A stretch of 64,000 nt of DNA from Aliisedimentitalea scapharcae (lineage in GTDB: Bacteria; Pseudomonadota; Alphaproteobacteria; Rhodobacterales; Rhodobacteraceae), in assembly GCF_045277565.1 (NCBI RefSeq), contig NZ_CP123584.1, forward strand, positions 496,001 to 560,000, written 5' to 3'. Under the pieces are notes generated by a model, which made no database searches, was not told the origin of the DNA, and saw nothing but the letters and a program-made list of their open reading frames with translations. Below are positions 1 through 7,649 of this stretch, one piece after another. The first letter of the stretch is position 1. Each line of letters begins with the position of its first letter. The translations under genes were made by a program, and so were the position numbers.

Positions 1-665
1 ATCAAGGCTGCAGAAGCGGCTTCCACCCATTCATTCCAGGCGCGTCCCGGTGTTCGGTTGCGCAGGCAAAATCCAACAGAACAGGACTGATACAGCGACA
101 GCCCATCCAATGAAACCGGTTCTTCGATAACGGACTGCAGCCGTCCTGCCATTTGTATGCACAGCTCAAGATCCAGTTGGTTCACCCCAGACAGGCAAAC
201 TGCAAACCGGCTGTCACCCACACGCGCAACGGCATCCGAATCTCTGAGAACAGACAGAATTCGATCGCCGGTGCGCGAAATCACAGTGTCTGAAGCCGCC
301 TGACCATGACGATCGGCGATCTCACGAAATTCGTCGATCTCGAGCATGAAACATGCCGAGCGCAAATTGCCGTCGGCAGTGCGGTCAAACGTCTTTTCAA
401 CCGCCTCTTCAAACCCGGGGCGCAACAGCAACCCGGTAATGGCATCATGGGTGCCTGCTTGTGATCGGCGCCAATATTCGAATGCACCGAAAAATGCGAA
501 CACCAAAGGCAATCCGAGCGAAGTCAAGATCAACGCAAATTCCCCGCCGAGCCAGAAAGCACCAAGCGTCAACGCTGGCAGGAATGCCAACACCGGAGGG
601 CCCAGCAAAATGGGCAACACATGCTTTTGCAGTCGGGAATGCAGGCCGGAGGGCGGCTGAGGCAT
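1..665 (-). CDS. Membrane-anchored degenerate GGDEF-domain protein (3' end beyond window)
   Basis: The frame is open from an ATG at 665 to the left edge, so the C-terminus is missing. Two hydrophobic segments (about residues 16-37 and 41-61) come before a GGDEF-like fold beginning near residue 72 (THDAITGLLLRPGFEEAV). The catalytic loop, expected as GGDEF, reads VGDSR (149-153). It is therefore probably not an active diguanylate cyclase. Proteins of this build often carry a C-terminal EAL phosphodiesterase domain, which would lie outside the window; that is inference. It is transcribed in the same direction as ttcA, 57 bp downstream of the ttcA stop. Confidence 0.8.
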   Translation of the reverse strand, partial: MPQPPSGLHSRLQKHVLPILLGPPVLAFLPALTLGAFWLGGEFALILTSLGLPLVFAFFGAFEYWRRSQAGTHDAITGLLLRPGFEEAVEKTFDRTADGNLRSACFMLEIDEFREIADRHGQAASDTVISRTGDRILSVLRDSDAVARVGDSRFAVCLSGVNQLDLELCIQMAGRLQSVIEEPVSLDGLSLYQSCSVGFCLRNRTPGRAWNEWVEAASAAL

Positions 666-722
666 GACAGGACCTTTCAAATCGCTTGGCCCGACCGTAA
701 TCCCCCGAATCTGTTTTGTGTG

Positions 723-1592
723 TTAACGCAGCTGAGGAATTTCCATCAGATTGTCATCGTTTTTTCGAGGATTCAGCGAGAGTCCTGCAAAATCGAACAA
801 TTTGGGGTCCAGAAGATGGGACGGGCGCGCGTTCATCAGGGACCGGAACATCACCTGACGGCGGCCGGGGCTGTTGCGCTCCCATTGGTCGAGAATCTGT
901 TTGACCTGCTGACGTTGCAGCCCGTCCTGGCTGCCGCACAGATCACAGGGGATGATCGGATAGTCCATCGCCTTGGCGAATTTTTCGCAATCGGCTTCGG
1001 CCACATGCGCGAGCGGACGATAGACGAACAGATCGCCTTCCTCGTTGACCAGCTTGGGCGGCATGGTGGCCAGACGGCCGCCGTGGAACAGATTCATGAA
1101 AAAGGTTTCCAGGATATCATCGCGATGATGCCCCAGAACGACCGCCGAACAACCTTCTTCGCGTGCAATTCTATAAAGATTACCGCGCCTTAGACGCGAG
1201 CAAAGGGCGCAGAATGTCCGCCCCTCAGGCACCTTGTCCATGACAATCGAATAGGTGTCCTGATATTCGATGCGGTGCGGCACATCCATTTTTTCCAGAA
1301 ATTCCGGCAAGACAGTGGCTGGAAATCCGGGCTGTCCCTGGTCCAGATTACAGGCCAACAGATCAACCGGCAGCAACCCGCGCCACTTCAATTCATACAG
1401 GATGGCCAGCAGCGTGTAGCTGTCTTTGCCGCCCGACAGACAGACCAGCCAGCGCGCGCCGGGCTGGATCATTCCATATTGTTCGATCGCCTCGCGCGTC
1501 TGGCGCACGACGCGTTTGCGCAGCTTCTTGAACTCGGTGCTGGTGGGGGCACCGTGGAACAGCGGATGGATTTCGTCAGTTTTATCGAACAT
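723..1592 (-). CDS. ttcA: tRNA 2-thiocytidine biosynthesis protein TtcA
   Basis: TtcA is the ATP-dependent sulfurtransferase that makes 2-thiocytidine at position 32 of tRNAs, using an iron-sulfur cluster. The 289-residue protein has the PP-loop SGGKDS (53-58), a first Cys pair CALC (C128, C131), the GHHRDDILETFFMN block (about 154-167) and a second Cys pair CDLC (C216, C219), all expected of the family. The ATG at 1592 is preceded by an AAGG box. Length is normal for the family. Confidence 0.96.
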   Translation of the reverse strand: MFDKTDEIHPLFHGAPTSTEFKKLRKRVVRQTREAIEQYGMIQPGARWLVCLSGGKDSYTLLAILYELKWRGLLPVDLLACNLDQGQPGFPATVLPEFLEKMDVPHRIEYQDTYSIVMDKVPEGRTFCALCSRLRRGNLYRIAREEGCSAVVLGHHRDDILETFFMNLFHGGRLATMPPKLVNEEGDLFVYRPLAHVAEADCEKFAKAMDYPIIPCDLCGSQDGLQRQQVKQILDQWERNSPGRRQVMFRSLMNARPSHLLDPKLFDFAGLSLNPRKNDDNLMEIPQLR

Positions 1593-1678
1593 GGACGGGC
1601 CTTACTAGAGTTGCCAATTTCGGGCAAGAGGCGGGCGTTGCGTTTACCACATCTGTAAAAACAGGGGGGGGTGATATC

Positions 1679-1708
1679 CGTGCACCATGCGTGCACCACC
1701 CGTGCACC
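1679..1708. repeat. Three 11-bp direct repeats around GTGCAC upstream of ttcA
   Basis: CGTGCACC starts at 1679, 1690 and 1701, exactly 11 bp apart, about one helical turn. Each copy contains the palindrome GTGCAC. The array lies about 90-115 bp upstream of the ttcA start and just downstream of the yidD stop. It may bind a regulator of ttcA, but nothing else supports that. Confidence 0.55.
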
Positions 1709-1726
1709 GGCTGACACCCGAATCGC

Positions 1727-1987
1727 TCAGATGTCGGTATTTTTGCCGCGATCAGGCCGGTCAGGCCGGTCAGGCACCGGATCATACCCATCACTGCCCA
1801 ACGGATGACAGCGCCCGATCCGCCGCAGCGCCAGCCAACTGCCCCGGATCGGCCCGTGTTTCTCCAGCGCTTCGAGCGCATAGGCGCTGCAGGTTGGCTG
1901 ATACCGACAGTTGAACCCAACCCAGGGGCTGAACACCAGACGATAGGCCCGCACGGGCAGGGCAACGATATGGGCAAGAGGCGACAT
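1727..1987 (-). CDS. yidD: Membrane protein insertion efficiency factor YidD
   Basis: A small (86 aa) basic inner-membrane-associated protein that helps YidC-dependent membrane protein insertion. The family signature CRYQPTCSAYALEALEKHG lies at 27-45 and RCHPLGSDGYDP at about 59-70. The ATG at 1987 gives the usual length. An in-frame extension to 2113 is Arg/Pro-rich and unlike the family, so I reject it. In most bacteria yidD directly follows rnpA; here rnpA lies about 4.7 kb away. Confidence 0.93.
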   Translation of the reverse strand: MSPLAHIVALPVRAYRLVFSPWVGFNCRYQPTCSAYALEALEKHGPIRGSWLALRRIGRCHPLGSDGYDPVPDRPDRPDRGKNTDI

Positions 1988-2227
1988 CCGGCAAAGATAA
2001 GGGCAAACGCCGGGAGAGGGAAGTTGCGTGGCTGCTTTGTCGCGGGGACGCCCTGCGCGCCGTTTTGGATGAGGGTTTTGGCGAAGGTGACGAAGGGGGG
2101 GCCCATGGGGCACGGCTGTTGATCAGAGCGCCGGGAACGACGGCTGTAGCCGGCCCACAGCGGACAGGGCTGTGATGTGTGGGGGGCCGCCGCATTGCCG
2201 GACACAGCGCCCTTTCACGGTGCCGGT

Positions 2228-2952
2228 TCACGCGTCCAGTGTTTGGGTAAAATGGCCGACATCGACAACCCGGAGTGTGGGAAATGGGGCTGCCGACCCC
2301 GCATGGTGCGGCATTGGCAGCCCCCAACTTTGGCTGGCGTTCTTGAACTCGGCGTATTCGCCGCGCACCTGAATGGTGACAGTGACGTCTGTGCTGTCGC
2401 GATTGCGCCAGAACCAGCCCGGTCGCCGTCGAATGAAGCAACGATTTCGCCTGTGTCGCCCGTCGATCCGCGGCCCTTTTGGTAGGTGACAGAATTGCCG
2501 CCACCGTGACCGTGCATGTCGAAGTTCACCCGACCGCCGTCAACGAGCATCCGGTATTCCACCGTCTGCCCTTTTTCCATCACCATCTTCCATTCGGCCG
2601 AGGCACCCGGTGCCAGCGTAAAGGTGGTCTCGTCACGCCAGATTTCGGCCTGCTGCGCATGCGCAGCGCCAACAAAAAGCCCGAAGATATCGTTCATCAA
2701 GGTCGATTCTTCCTGCGCTTCAAGTTCTAGCTGCCTGTCAGCTTCGGCCTCTTTCGCGAGCTGGGTCTTGATTTCTCCCATTTCGGTCAGGCCGATCACG
2801 CCACCTATTCCTGTCGGGTCGATGTTGTATTCGGCAGGGAGCACGACAGTCACCAGAATCACGACGGCGCTGGCCGCGGCAATGGCGGTGGACCGGATCA
2901 GCTGTGCGGAGCTTGGCAGTTCATCAAGGCTCGGTTTTTTTGCGTTAAACAT
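2228..2952 (-). pseudogene. Frameshifted membrane-anchored periplasmic protein
   Basis: From the ATG at 2952 the protein has a single transmembrane segment (about residues 19-40), a charged coiled-coil-like stretch, then a beta-rich periplasmic domain (from about IWRDETTFTLAPGASAEW). At the CCC run 2418-2420 the reading frame changes. Unshifted, the tail becomes low-complexity and ends at 2215. With one extra C in that run, the tail continues as GWFWRNRDSTDVTVTIQVRG, a chemically sensible beta-strand continuation, and stops at 2228-2230. I therefore read this as a one-base deletion (real or a sequencing error). It is 17 bp downstream of a HupE/UreJ-like gene and probably co-transcribed with it. 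Function unknown. Confidence 0.7.
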
Positions 2953-2969
2953 TTTGATTTTCCAAGTTC

Positions 2970-3698
2970 TTAGGCGGCTACAAAATAGCCGATGATTTGC
3001 AGGCCCGTGAGGATGAACCCCATGGACATCATGACGACGTTGGCGGTGTAGGCCTGTTGGAAGAAATTCGGAGATTTCCGCCAATACCCCATGACGATGA
3101 GGATGACGGCAAGCGCCATGATCTGGCCCAGTTCGACGCCCACGTTGAACGCCAGAAGATTGGCCAGAAGCCCGTCCGAGGCGATTTCGTAATCGAGGAT
3201 CTTGGTGGCCAGGCCCGTGCCATGGAAAAAGCCAAAGATCAGCGTTGCGGCCTTGGTGTTGGGCTGGACACCGAACCAGCGCTGGTAGGCCCCCAGATTG
3301 TCGAGCGCCTTGTAAACCACCGAAAGGCCGATGATGGCATCAACGATATAGGCGTTGATGCCCCAGCCGAACCAGACGCCGGCCAGCATCGTGGTCGAGT
3401 GACCAAGCGCAAAAATGCTGACATAGATGCCCACGTCCTTCATCCGGTAAAGGAAGAAGACGACGCCGAGCAGGAACAGGATGTGGTCGTAACCCGTCAC
3501 CATGTGTTTGGCACCGAGATACATGAAGGGGATGATGTTCACCCCCCAGATTTCCTGGATGTAACCCGCGTCACCTTCGGTGACATTATGGGCCAGCGCG
3601 TGGCTCGCGCTCAGGAAGAGCGCTGTTAACGCAAGAAAGGACAGGATCACGATCCGGCGTGGGCCGGGGTCGATCCAGCCCCGATGGACTGTCGTCAT
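2970..3698 (-). CDS. HupE/UreJ-type multi-pass membrane protein
   Basis: The 242-residue protein has an N-terminal signal-like segment ending near SHALAH, then about six membrane helices. Conserved histidines lie in or near the membrane (GAKHMVTGYDHILFLLG, ALGHSTTM, FFHGTGLA), as in the HupE/UreJ family of nickel or other metal permease-like proteins. The ATG at 3698 has a GGAG box eight bases upstream and is preferred over the in-frame ATG at 3731. It is flanked by a His-rich exported protein and a membrane-anchored protein on the same strand, which suggests a metal-related trio. No hydrogenase or urease gene is nearby. Confidence 0.82.
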   Translation of the reverse strand: MTTVHRGWIDPGPRRIVILSFLALTALFLSASHALAHNVTEGDAGYIQEIWGVNIIPFMYLGAKHMVTGYDHILFLLGVVFFLYRMKDVGIYVSIFALGHSTTMLAGVWFGWGINAYIVDAIIGLSVVYKALDNLGAYQRWFGVQPNTKAATLIFGFFHGTGLATKILDYEIASDGLLANLLAFNVGVELGQIMALAVILIVMGYWRKSPNFFQQAYTANVVMMSMGFILTGLQIIGYFVAA

Positions 3699-3758
3699 GG
3701 ATTGAACTCCGCAGATGTGTTTGATGATCAAAAGATGTGCGCCATTGGGCGCGATCCA

Positions 3759-4115
3759 TCACACACGCGGCGGGCGTTCGATCTGATACGTCCGCAGAGG
3801 TTTCACAGTGGCTGAGCCCAGACGCCACGCGGTTCTGTAGATGTCGATCGGTTGCGGAACCATATCGGGGCCAGGCACGATTGCCTGGCTGTGATCATGA
3901 TCGACACGGTCGTGGCTGTGTCCATGCATGGCCCACAGCAGATCCCCTTCCAACCCGTGGGAATGCCCGTGCTCGGCGATCATCTCAGCGTGCTCTTGAA
4001 GCACGTCGAGGACTGCGGGCGCATGCGAGGTTGTGGGCATCACCGACCAGACAACAAATGTCGCGCACAGCAGGGTTGCGAAAGCAGCCTTTGCGATGGT
4101 CAGCAGGGGTTTCAT
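3759..4115 (-). CDS. Small exported His-rich protein
   Basis: Starting at the ATG at 4115 the product is 118 aa, with an N-terminal hydrophobic segment (MKPLLTIAKAAFATLLCATF) typical of a signal peptide or anchor. A His/Asp cluster follows (HGHSHGL, HGHSHDRVDHDHS) that could bind divalent metal. It lies upstream of the HupE/UreJ-like gene on the same strand. I do not recognise a named family; a metal-buffering or delivery role is inferred from composition and context only. Confidence 0.65.
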   Translation of the reverse strand: MKPLLTIAKAAFATLLCATFVVWSVMPTTSHAPAVLDVLQEHAEMIAEHGHSHGLEGDLLWAMHGHSHDRVDHDHSQAIVPGPDMVPQPIDIYRTAWRLGSATVKPLRTYQIERPPRV

Positions 4116-4172
4116 CAGGTTTGCCTGTCCGCTCGTCTGTGTCGTGATGCGTGGTCGCACAGTTTTGTTCAT

Positions 4173-4193
4173 CCCCTTAGGGAGGATAGGGTG
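4173..4193. promoter_or_regulatory. Imperfect dyad upstream of the His-rich/HupE gene set
   Basis: CCCCTTA (4173-4179), seven bases, then TAGGGTG (4187-4193) form an imperfect inverted repeat about 60-80 bp upstream of the start at 4115. Its shape resembles operators of MerR-type metal regulators, which sit in long promoter spacers. No MerR gene is in the window, so the identification is tentative. The rest of the 4116-4448 intergenic region shows no gene. Confidence 0.3.
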
Positions 4194-4448
4194 TTCACAG
4201 GGCAAACCACCCTGTTCATGCAAGCCCTCCCGCGTGCGGTGCCGGAATGGCGACAGTCGCTGCGATTCGGGCCAAGGTCTGGTATACGGGACACAGCAGA
4301 TGTTGGCCCCACAGCGGCCCGTCAGCTCTGAGCAAGAGACCGAATTTCGGAGGAAGAGGCCCGGAACGTTCTGAGTGTTGTCGCCATTTTCAATTGATTT
4401 TCAAACATGCGGATTGAACACTGGCCAGATATTTGAGGGGAAAGATAC

Positions 4449-6338
4449 ATGAGTTCATTGAATCGCCGAAACCTGTTGAAAGTAACCGTATCCACGATCG
4501 CGATGGTGTCGCCAATTGGAGCAGCCCTTGGCCAGACCACGTCTCTTGCTGATATCGGGGCAAAAGTCATTCCGCTGCCAACAGTCACTGTCTACACCGC
4601 GCGGGACGTTCTCACGCTTGATCCGGCGAAACCGGTTGTAAATGCCGTGGCCGTGGTGGACGGGCGCATTCTTTTGACCGGTACGCTCGATGACGTGGTG
4701 GGGACACTCAAGGGACAGCGTCACACGATCGACGACCGGTTTGCCGACAAGGTGATCGTGCCGGGTTTTATTGCCCAGCATGACCATCCGCTTTTGGCTG
4801 CCCTCACGATGTCCTCGGAAATCCTGTCGATCGAGGATTGGGCGTTGCCGTTTGGAACAGTCCCGGCTGTTCGGGACAAAACGGATTTCATTGACCGTCT
4901 GACAAAGGCGGTTGAAGCAAGAACAGACCCGGCGGAACCTGTGGTGTCCTGGGGGTATCACCCGGCCTTTTACGGGGCGCTCACGCGCCAAGATCTCGAT
5001 GCGATCAGCACCACGCAGCCAATATTGGTGTGGGCGCGGTCCTGTCACGAGATGATCCTGAACAGTGTGGCGCTTGAACTCGGTGATGTTACCCAAGAGT
5101 TGATCGACGGGTTTTCGTCCACTGAAAAAAAGCAGTCGAGCTTTGCCGAAGGCCGGTTCTGGGAGCAGGGACTGTTTGCGGTTCTGCCCAACATCGCGCC
5201 TCTGGCGGCCTCGCCCGAGCGGTTGCAAGCGGGGCTGGAGCTCACCCGGGATTATATGCACGCAAAGGGCGTTACCTTTGGAAACGAACCCGGCGGTATT
5301 CTGTCAAAGCCTGTGCAGGATGGTATTAACGCGGTGTTTTCGAGCCCCGACATGCCGTTCCGCTGGTCGTTTATGCCAGATGGGAAGACATTGATTCAGG
5401 GGTCTTCGGATGACAACCGGGTGGTTCAAGACACTGAAAACCTGGATAGCTGGTATGGCGGGATGACCAGCCTGGCCCCCAATCAGGTCAAACTTTTTGC
5501 TGACGGGGCGATCTACTCTCTGGAAATGAAGGTCCGGGATCCCTTCATGGACGGGCATGACGGTGAGTGGATGATGGACAAGGTTGATTTCGAAAGAGCG
5601 TTTCGAATTTATTGGGATGCCGGGTATCAGCTCCATGTGCATGTCAACGGGGATGCCGGTCTGGACCGTGTGCTGGATACACTTGAAATGAACCTGCGCC
5701 GGACCCCGCGATATGATCACCGGACCGTTCTGGTACACTTTGCGGTGAGCGCGGAAGATCAGGTGAAGCGGATTGCAGATCTTGGCGCAATCGTCAGCGC
5801 CAACCCGTATTACGTCACAGCTCTGGCCGATCAATATTCCCAGGTTGGTCTGGGCCCTGAGCGCGCGGATTCAATGGTCCGAATCGGCGATGTATCACGC
5901 GCGGGCATTTCCTGGTCTTTGCATTCGGATATGCCGATGGCGCCGGGTGATCCGTTGTTCCTGATGTGGAGCGCCGTAAACCGGGTCACATCCTCGGGTC
6001 GGGTTGCAGGGCCGGAACAAAGGGTCAGCGCCGAAGATGCGTTGCGTGGCGTGACAATCGAAGCTGCATACTCGCTCAAACTCGAAGACGAGATCGGTAG
6101 TATCGAACCGGGAAAACGCGCCAATTTTACCGTTCTTGATCGCAATCCGCTCACCGTCGACCCTATGGAAATCAAGGAGGTCAAGGTGTGGGGAACGGTT
6201 ATGGAAGGCCGGGTTCAGCCGGTTGAAGTGACTGAAAGGAAAGCATCCCTGATCGAACCTATTCCAGCCGGACCAAGCCATGCGTTCGCTGAAGCCTCTT
6301 TCCAGCATGCGCTCAAGGTGGTGCATTCTCACCTTTAG
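4449..6338 (+). CDS. Tat-exported amidohydrolase family protein (YtcJ-like)
   Basis: A 629-residue metal-dependent hydrolase of the amidohydrolase-3 group. The N-terminus SLNRRNLLK followed by a hydrophobic stretch and an Ala-rich cleavage region is a twin-arginine export signal. Metal and active-site landmarks include QHDHPLL near residue 113, the HVHVNGDAGLDRVLDTLE block and SLHSDMPM near the C-terminal third, then the family tail SIEPGKRANFTVLDRNPL. The ATG at 4449 has a GAGGGGAAA ribosome site. The substrate cannot be read from sequence. It is transcribed away from the His-rich/HupE set and has no obvious operon partner. Confidence 0.88.
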   Translation: MSSLNRRNLLKVTVSTIAMVSPIGAALGQTTSLADIGAKVIPLPTVTVYTARDVLTLDPAKPVVNAVAVVDGRILLTGTLDDVVGTLKGQRHTIDDRFADKVIVPGFIAQHDHPLLAALTMSSEILSIEDWALPFGTVPAVRDKTDFIDRLTKAVEARTDPAEPVVSWGYHPAFYGALTRQDLDAISTTQPILVWARSCHEMILNSVALELGDVTQELIDGFSSTEKKQSSFAEGRFWEQGLFAVLPNIAPLAASPERLQAGLELTRDYMHAKGVTFGNEPGGILSKPVQDGINAVFSSPDMPFRWSFMPDGKTLIQGSSDDNRVVQDTENLDSWYGGMTSLAPNQVKLFADGAIYSLEMKVRDPFMDGHDGEWMMDKVDFERAFRIYWDAGYQLHVHVNGDAGLDRVLDTLEMNLRRTPRYDHRTVLVHFAVSAEDQVKRIADLGAIVSANPYYVTALADQYSQVGLGPERADSMVRIGDVSRAGISWSLHSDMPMAPGDPLFLMWSAVNRVTSSGRVAGPEQRVSAEDALRGVTIEAAYSLKLEDEIGSIEPGKRANFTVLDRNPLTVDPMEIKEVKVWGTVMEGRVQPVEVTERKASLIEPIPAGPSHAFAEASFQHALKVVHSHL

Positions 6339-6463
6339 CTTGCAGAGACACCCCCACAGGCCAAAACCGGTTGTCCGCTCTGTTGTCGGATCCTGGGGGT
6401 GGTCCCAGGAGGTTCGCCTGTCTGCGCTGGGCCATCGAGGTCTGATTGGCAGCGTCGGAAATT

Positions 6464-6507
6464 CAGACGTTGCGCAGACGTTGCTCAGACGTTGTTCAGA
6501 CGTTGCA
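6464..6507. repeat. Four tandem copies of an 11-bp unit (CAGACGTTGNN)
   Basis: CAGACGTTG begins at 6464, 6475, 6486 and 6497, with two variable bases after each copy (CG, CT, TT, CA). It lies 125 bp downstream of the amidohydrolase stop in a 389-bp gene-free stretch (6339-6727). Four copies at strict 11-bp spacing look like a slippage array or a helically phased protein site. No coding frame with family resemblance passes through it. Confidence 0.75.
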
Positions 6508-6642
6508 CAGGTCGCTTCCGTGCCTGGCCGTATTTCGAACAGCCGCTGCATTCAGCACAGAGGGCTTTGAGCTGGTTTTTGCGCCCAAGGGTGCCGCGTG
6601 TTGCGGGGGTGTTGCGAAACCCATGAGCCAGAGTGCGCCACC

Positions 6643-6720
6643 GCGCCGCGCCGACAGGCGCGGCGCCCGGCCCAACGGGACAGGGCGGATCTGTGATCCG
6701 GCCCAGTCCGGGCGGGAGCC
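6643..6720 (+). repeat. Family-1 double-hairpin element, copy A
   Basis: A perfect 10-bp stem, GCGCCGCGCC (6643-6652) and GGCGCGGCGC (6657-6666) with loop GACA, is followed by GGCCCAACGGG (6669-6679). A second, imperfect hairpin comes next (GGGCGGAT, loop CTGTG, ATCCGGCCC), then CCGGGCGGGAG (6708-6718). The two unpaired blocks recur at 20145-20193, 41026-41074 and, reversed, 41810-41859, while the stems differ in sequence. The element ends 8 bp before the rnpA stop and is oriented opposite to rnpA. Confidence 0.75.
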
Positions 6721-6727
6721 CATCGGG

Positions 6728-7168
6728 TTATTTGTCGGGCGCTGTTTTGGGGGCGTGCAGCTTGCGCAGGGCGTAGCGGAAATCGGACTCGAGCGCGGTG
6801 AAATCGCGGGTGCCGGTCTCGTCTCGGCGTCCGATCAGGACATAATCCCATCCCGGCCGGCCCAATTCGGGCAGGACCATCCGGGCGATTTCGCGCAGGC
6901 GGCGTTTGGCGCGGTTGCGGGCCACGGCGTTGCCGACTTTCTTCGAACAGGTGAATCCGACCCGAATCGTCGCGTCATCGTCCCGGCGATTGCGCGCCTG
7001 GACCATCATCCCCTGGGTGCCCTGACGGCGCGCGCGTGCGGCAGCCAGAAAATCCCGGCGCTTGGCCATTACGGTCAAGCCGGGCAATGGGGATGCGCAA
7101 ACAGATACCGCCGGGGGCGTCTCCCCGGTGGCGGTGTTGCCATCTGCAGGGGCCTCCGGCGGCATCAT
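6728..7168 (-). CDS. rnpA: Ribonuclease P protein component
   Basis: RnpA is the basic protein subunit that supports the RNase P ribozyme in tRNA 5' maturation. The 146-aa product carries the family block VGNAVARNRAKRRLREIARM and a preceding FTCSKKVG strand. The first 33 or so residues (MMPPEAPADGNTATGE...) form a variable extension before TVMAKRRDFLAAARARRQ; initiation at a later Met (MAKRRDF) is possible. It lies 28 bp downstream of rpmH in the same direction, the usual rpmH-rnpA order. Confidence 0.95.
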   Translation of the reverse strand: MMPPEAPADGNTATGETPPAVSVCASPLPGLTVMAKRRDFLAAARARRQGTQGMMVQARNRRDDDATIRVGFTCSKKVGNAVARNRAKRRLREIARMVLPELGRPGWDYVLIGRRDETGTRDFTALESDFRYALRKLHAPKTAPDK

Positions 7169-7196
7169 GTCTCTTACAGAACCTGTCGGGTGAGCT

Positions 7197-7331
7197 TTAG
7201 GCGCTCAGCGACTTGCGGCCGCGGGCGCGGCGTGCGTTCAGGATCTTGCGGCCAGCTTTTGTGGCCATCCGCGAACGGAAGCCGTGGCGGCGTTTGCGAA
7301 CCAGGTTCGAAGGCTGAAAGGTGCGTTTCAT
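7197..7331 (-). CDS. rpmH: 50S ribosomal protein L34
   Basis: A 44-residue frame from ATG 7331 to TAA 7197 begins MKRTFQPSNLVRKRRHGF and ends RARGRKSLSA, a complete match to the bL34 pattern, extremely Arg/Lys-rich. It is short, so gene finders with a length cutoff miss it. It is the first gene of the rpmH-rnpA pair and has a well-formed promoter upstream. Confidence 0.97.
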   Translation of the reverse strand: MKRTFQPSNLVRKRRHGFRSRMATKAGRKILNARRARGRKSLSA

Positions 7332-7399
7332 CGCTCCGGTCTCCAATAATCATCGGGCGTGGCGTGGAATCGCCTCCCGGGGTCTATCTCGAAGCCCGG

Positions 7400-7428
7400 T
7401 GCTTAGAAGGGTTTCCCGGACAAGTCAA
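7400..7428 (-). promoter_or_regulatory. Predicted sigma-70 promoter of rpmH-rnpA
   Basis: Read on the minus strand, TTGACT (7423-7428) and TAAGCA (7400-7405) are separated by exactly 17 bases, 70-90 bp upstream of the rpmH start. A near-consensus -35 box with an acceptable -10 box fits a strong ribosomal-protein promoter. The rest of the 7332-7649 gap holds no gene that I can see. Confidence 0.6.
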
Positions 7429-7649
7429 ACCCCGTGACCCGGGTTTTCGCCCTCTATTGCAACATTTATGTCGCAAACCCTGATCGGGGCCCCGTTTTTC
7501 CGCCCGGATTGTTTCAAACGGGGCATCAGGCGGTTTGTTTCTCACAAAAACAGAGGCCGAGTTCAAGGGGACGTGAACATGGGCTGTGATGTCTCGAAGC
7601 GGACGCCATTTAGACGTAGCAATGAGCCATGCAAAAGGACAGACCATCA

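Noticed and set aside
1582..2205. 207-codon open frame on the minus strand across yidD and ttcA starts
   Set aside because: It overlaps two well-supported genes in another frame and has no motif.
6464..6507. The tandem arrays as a CRISPR
   Set aside because: Repeats of 10-14 bp without spacers of 25-40 bp are not a CRISPR, and no cas genes are present.
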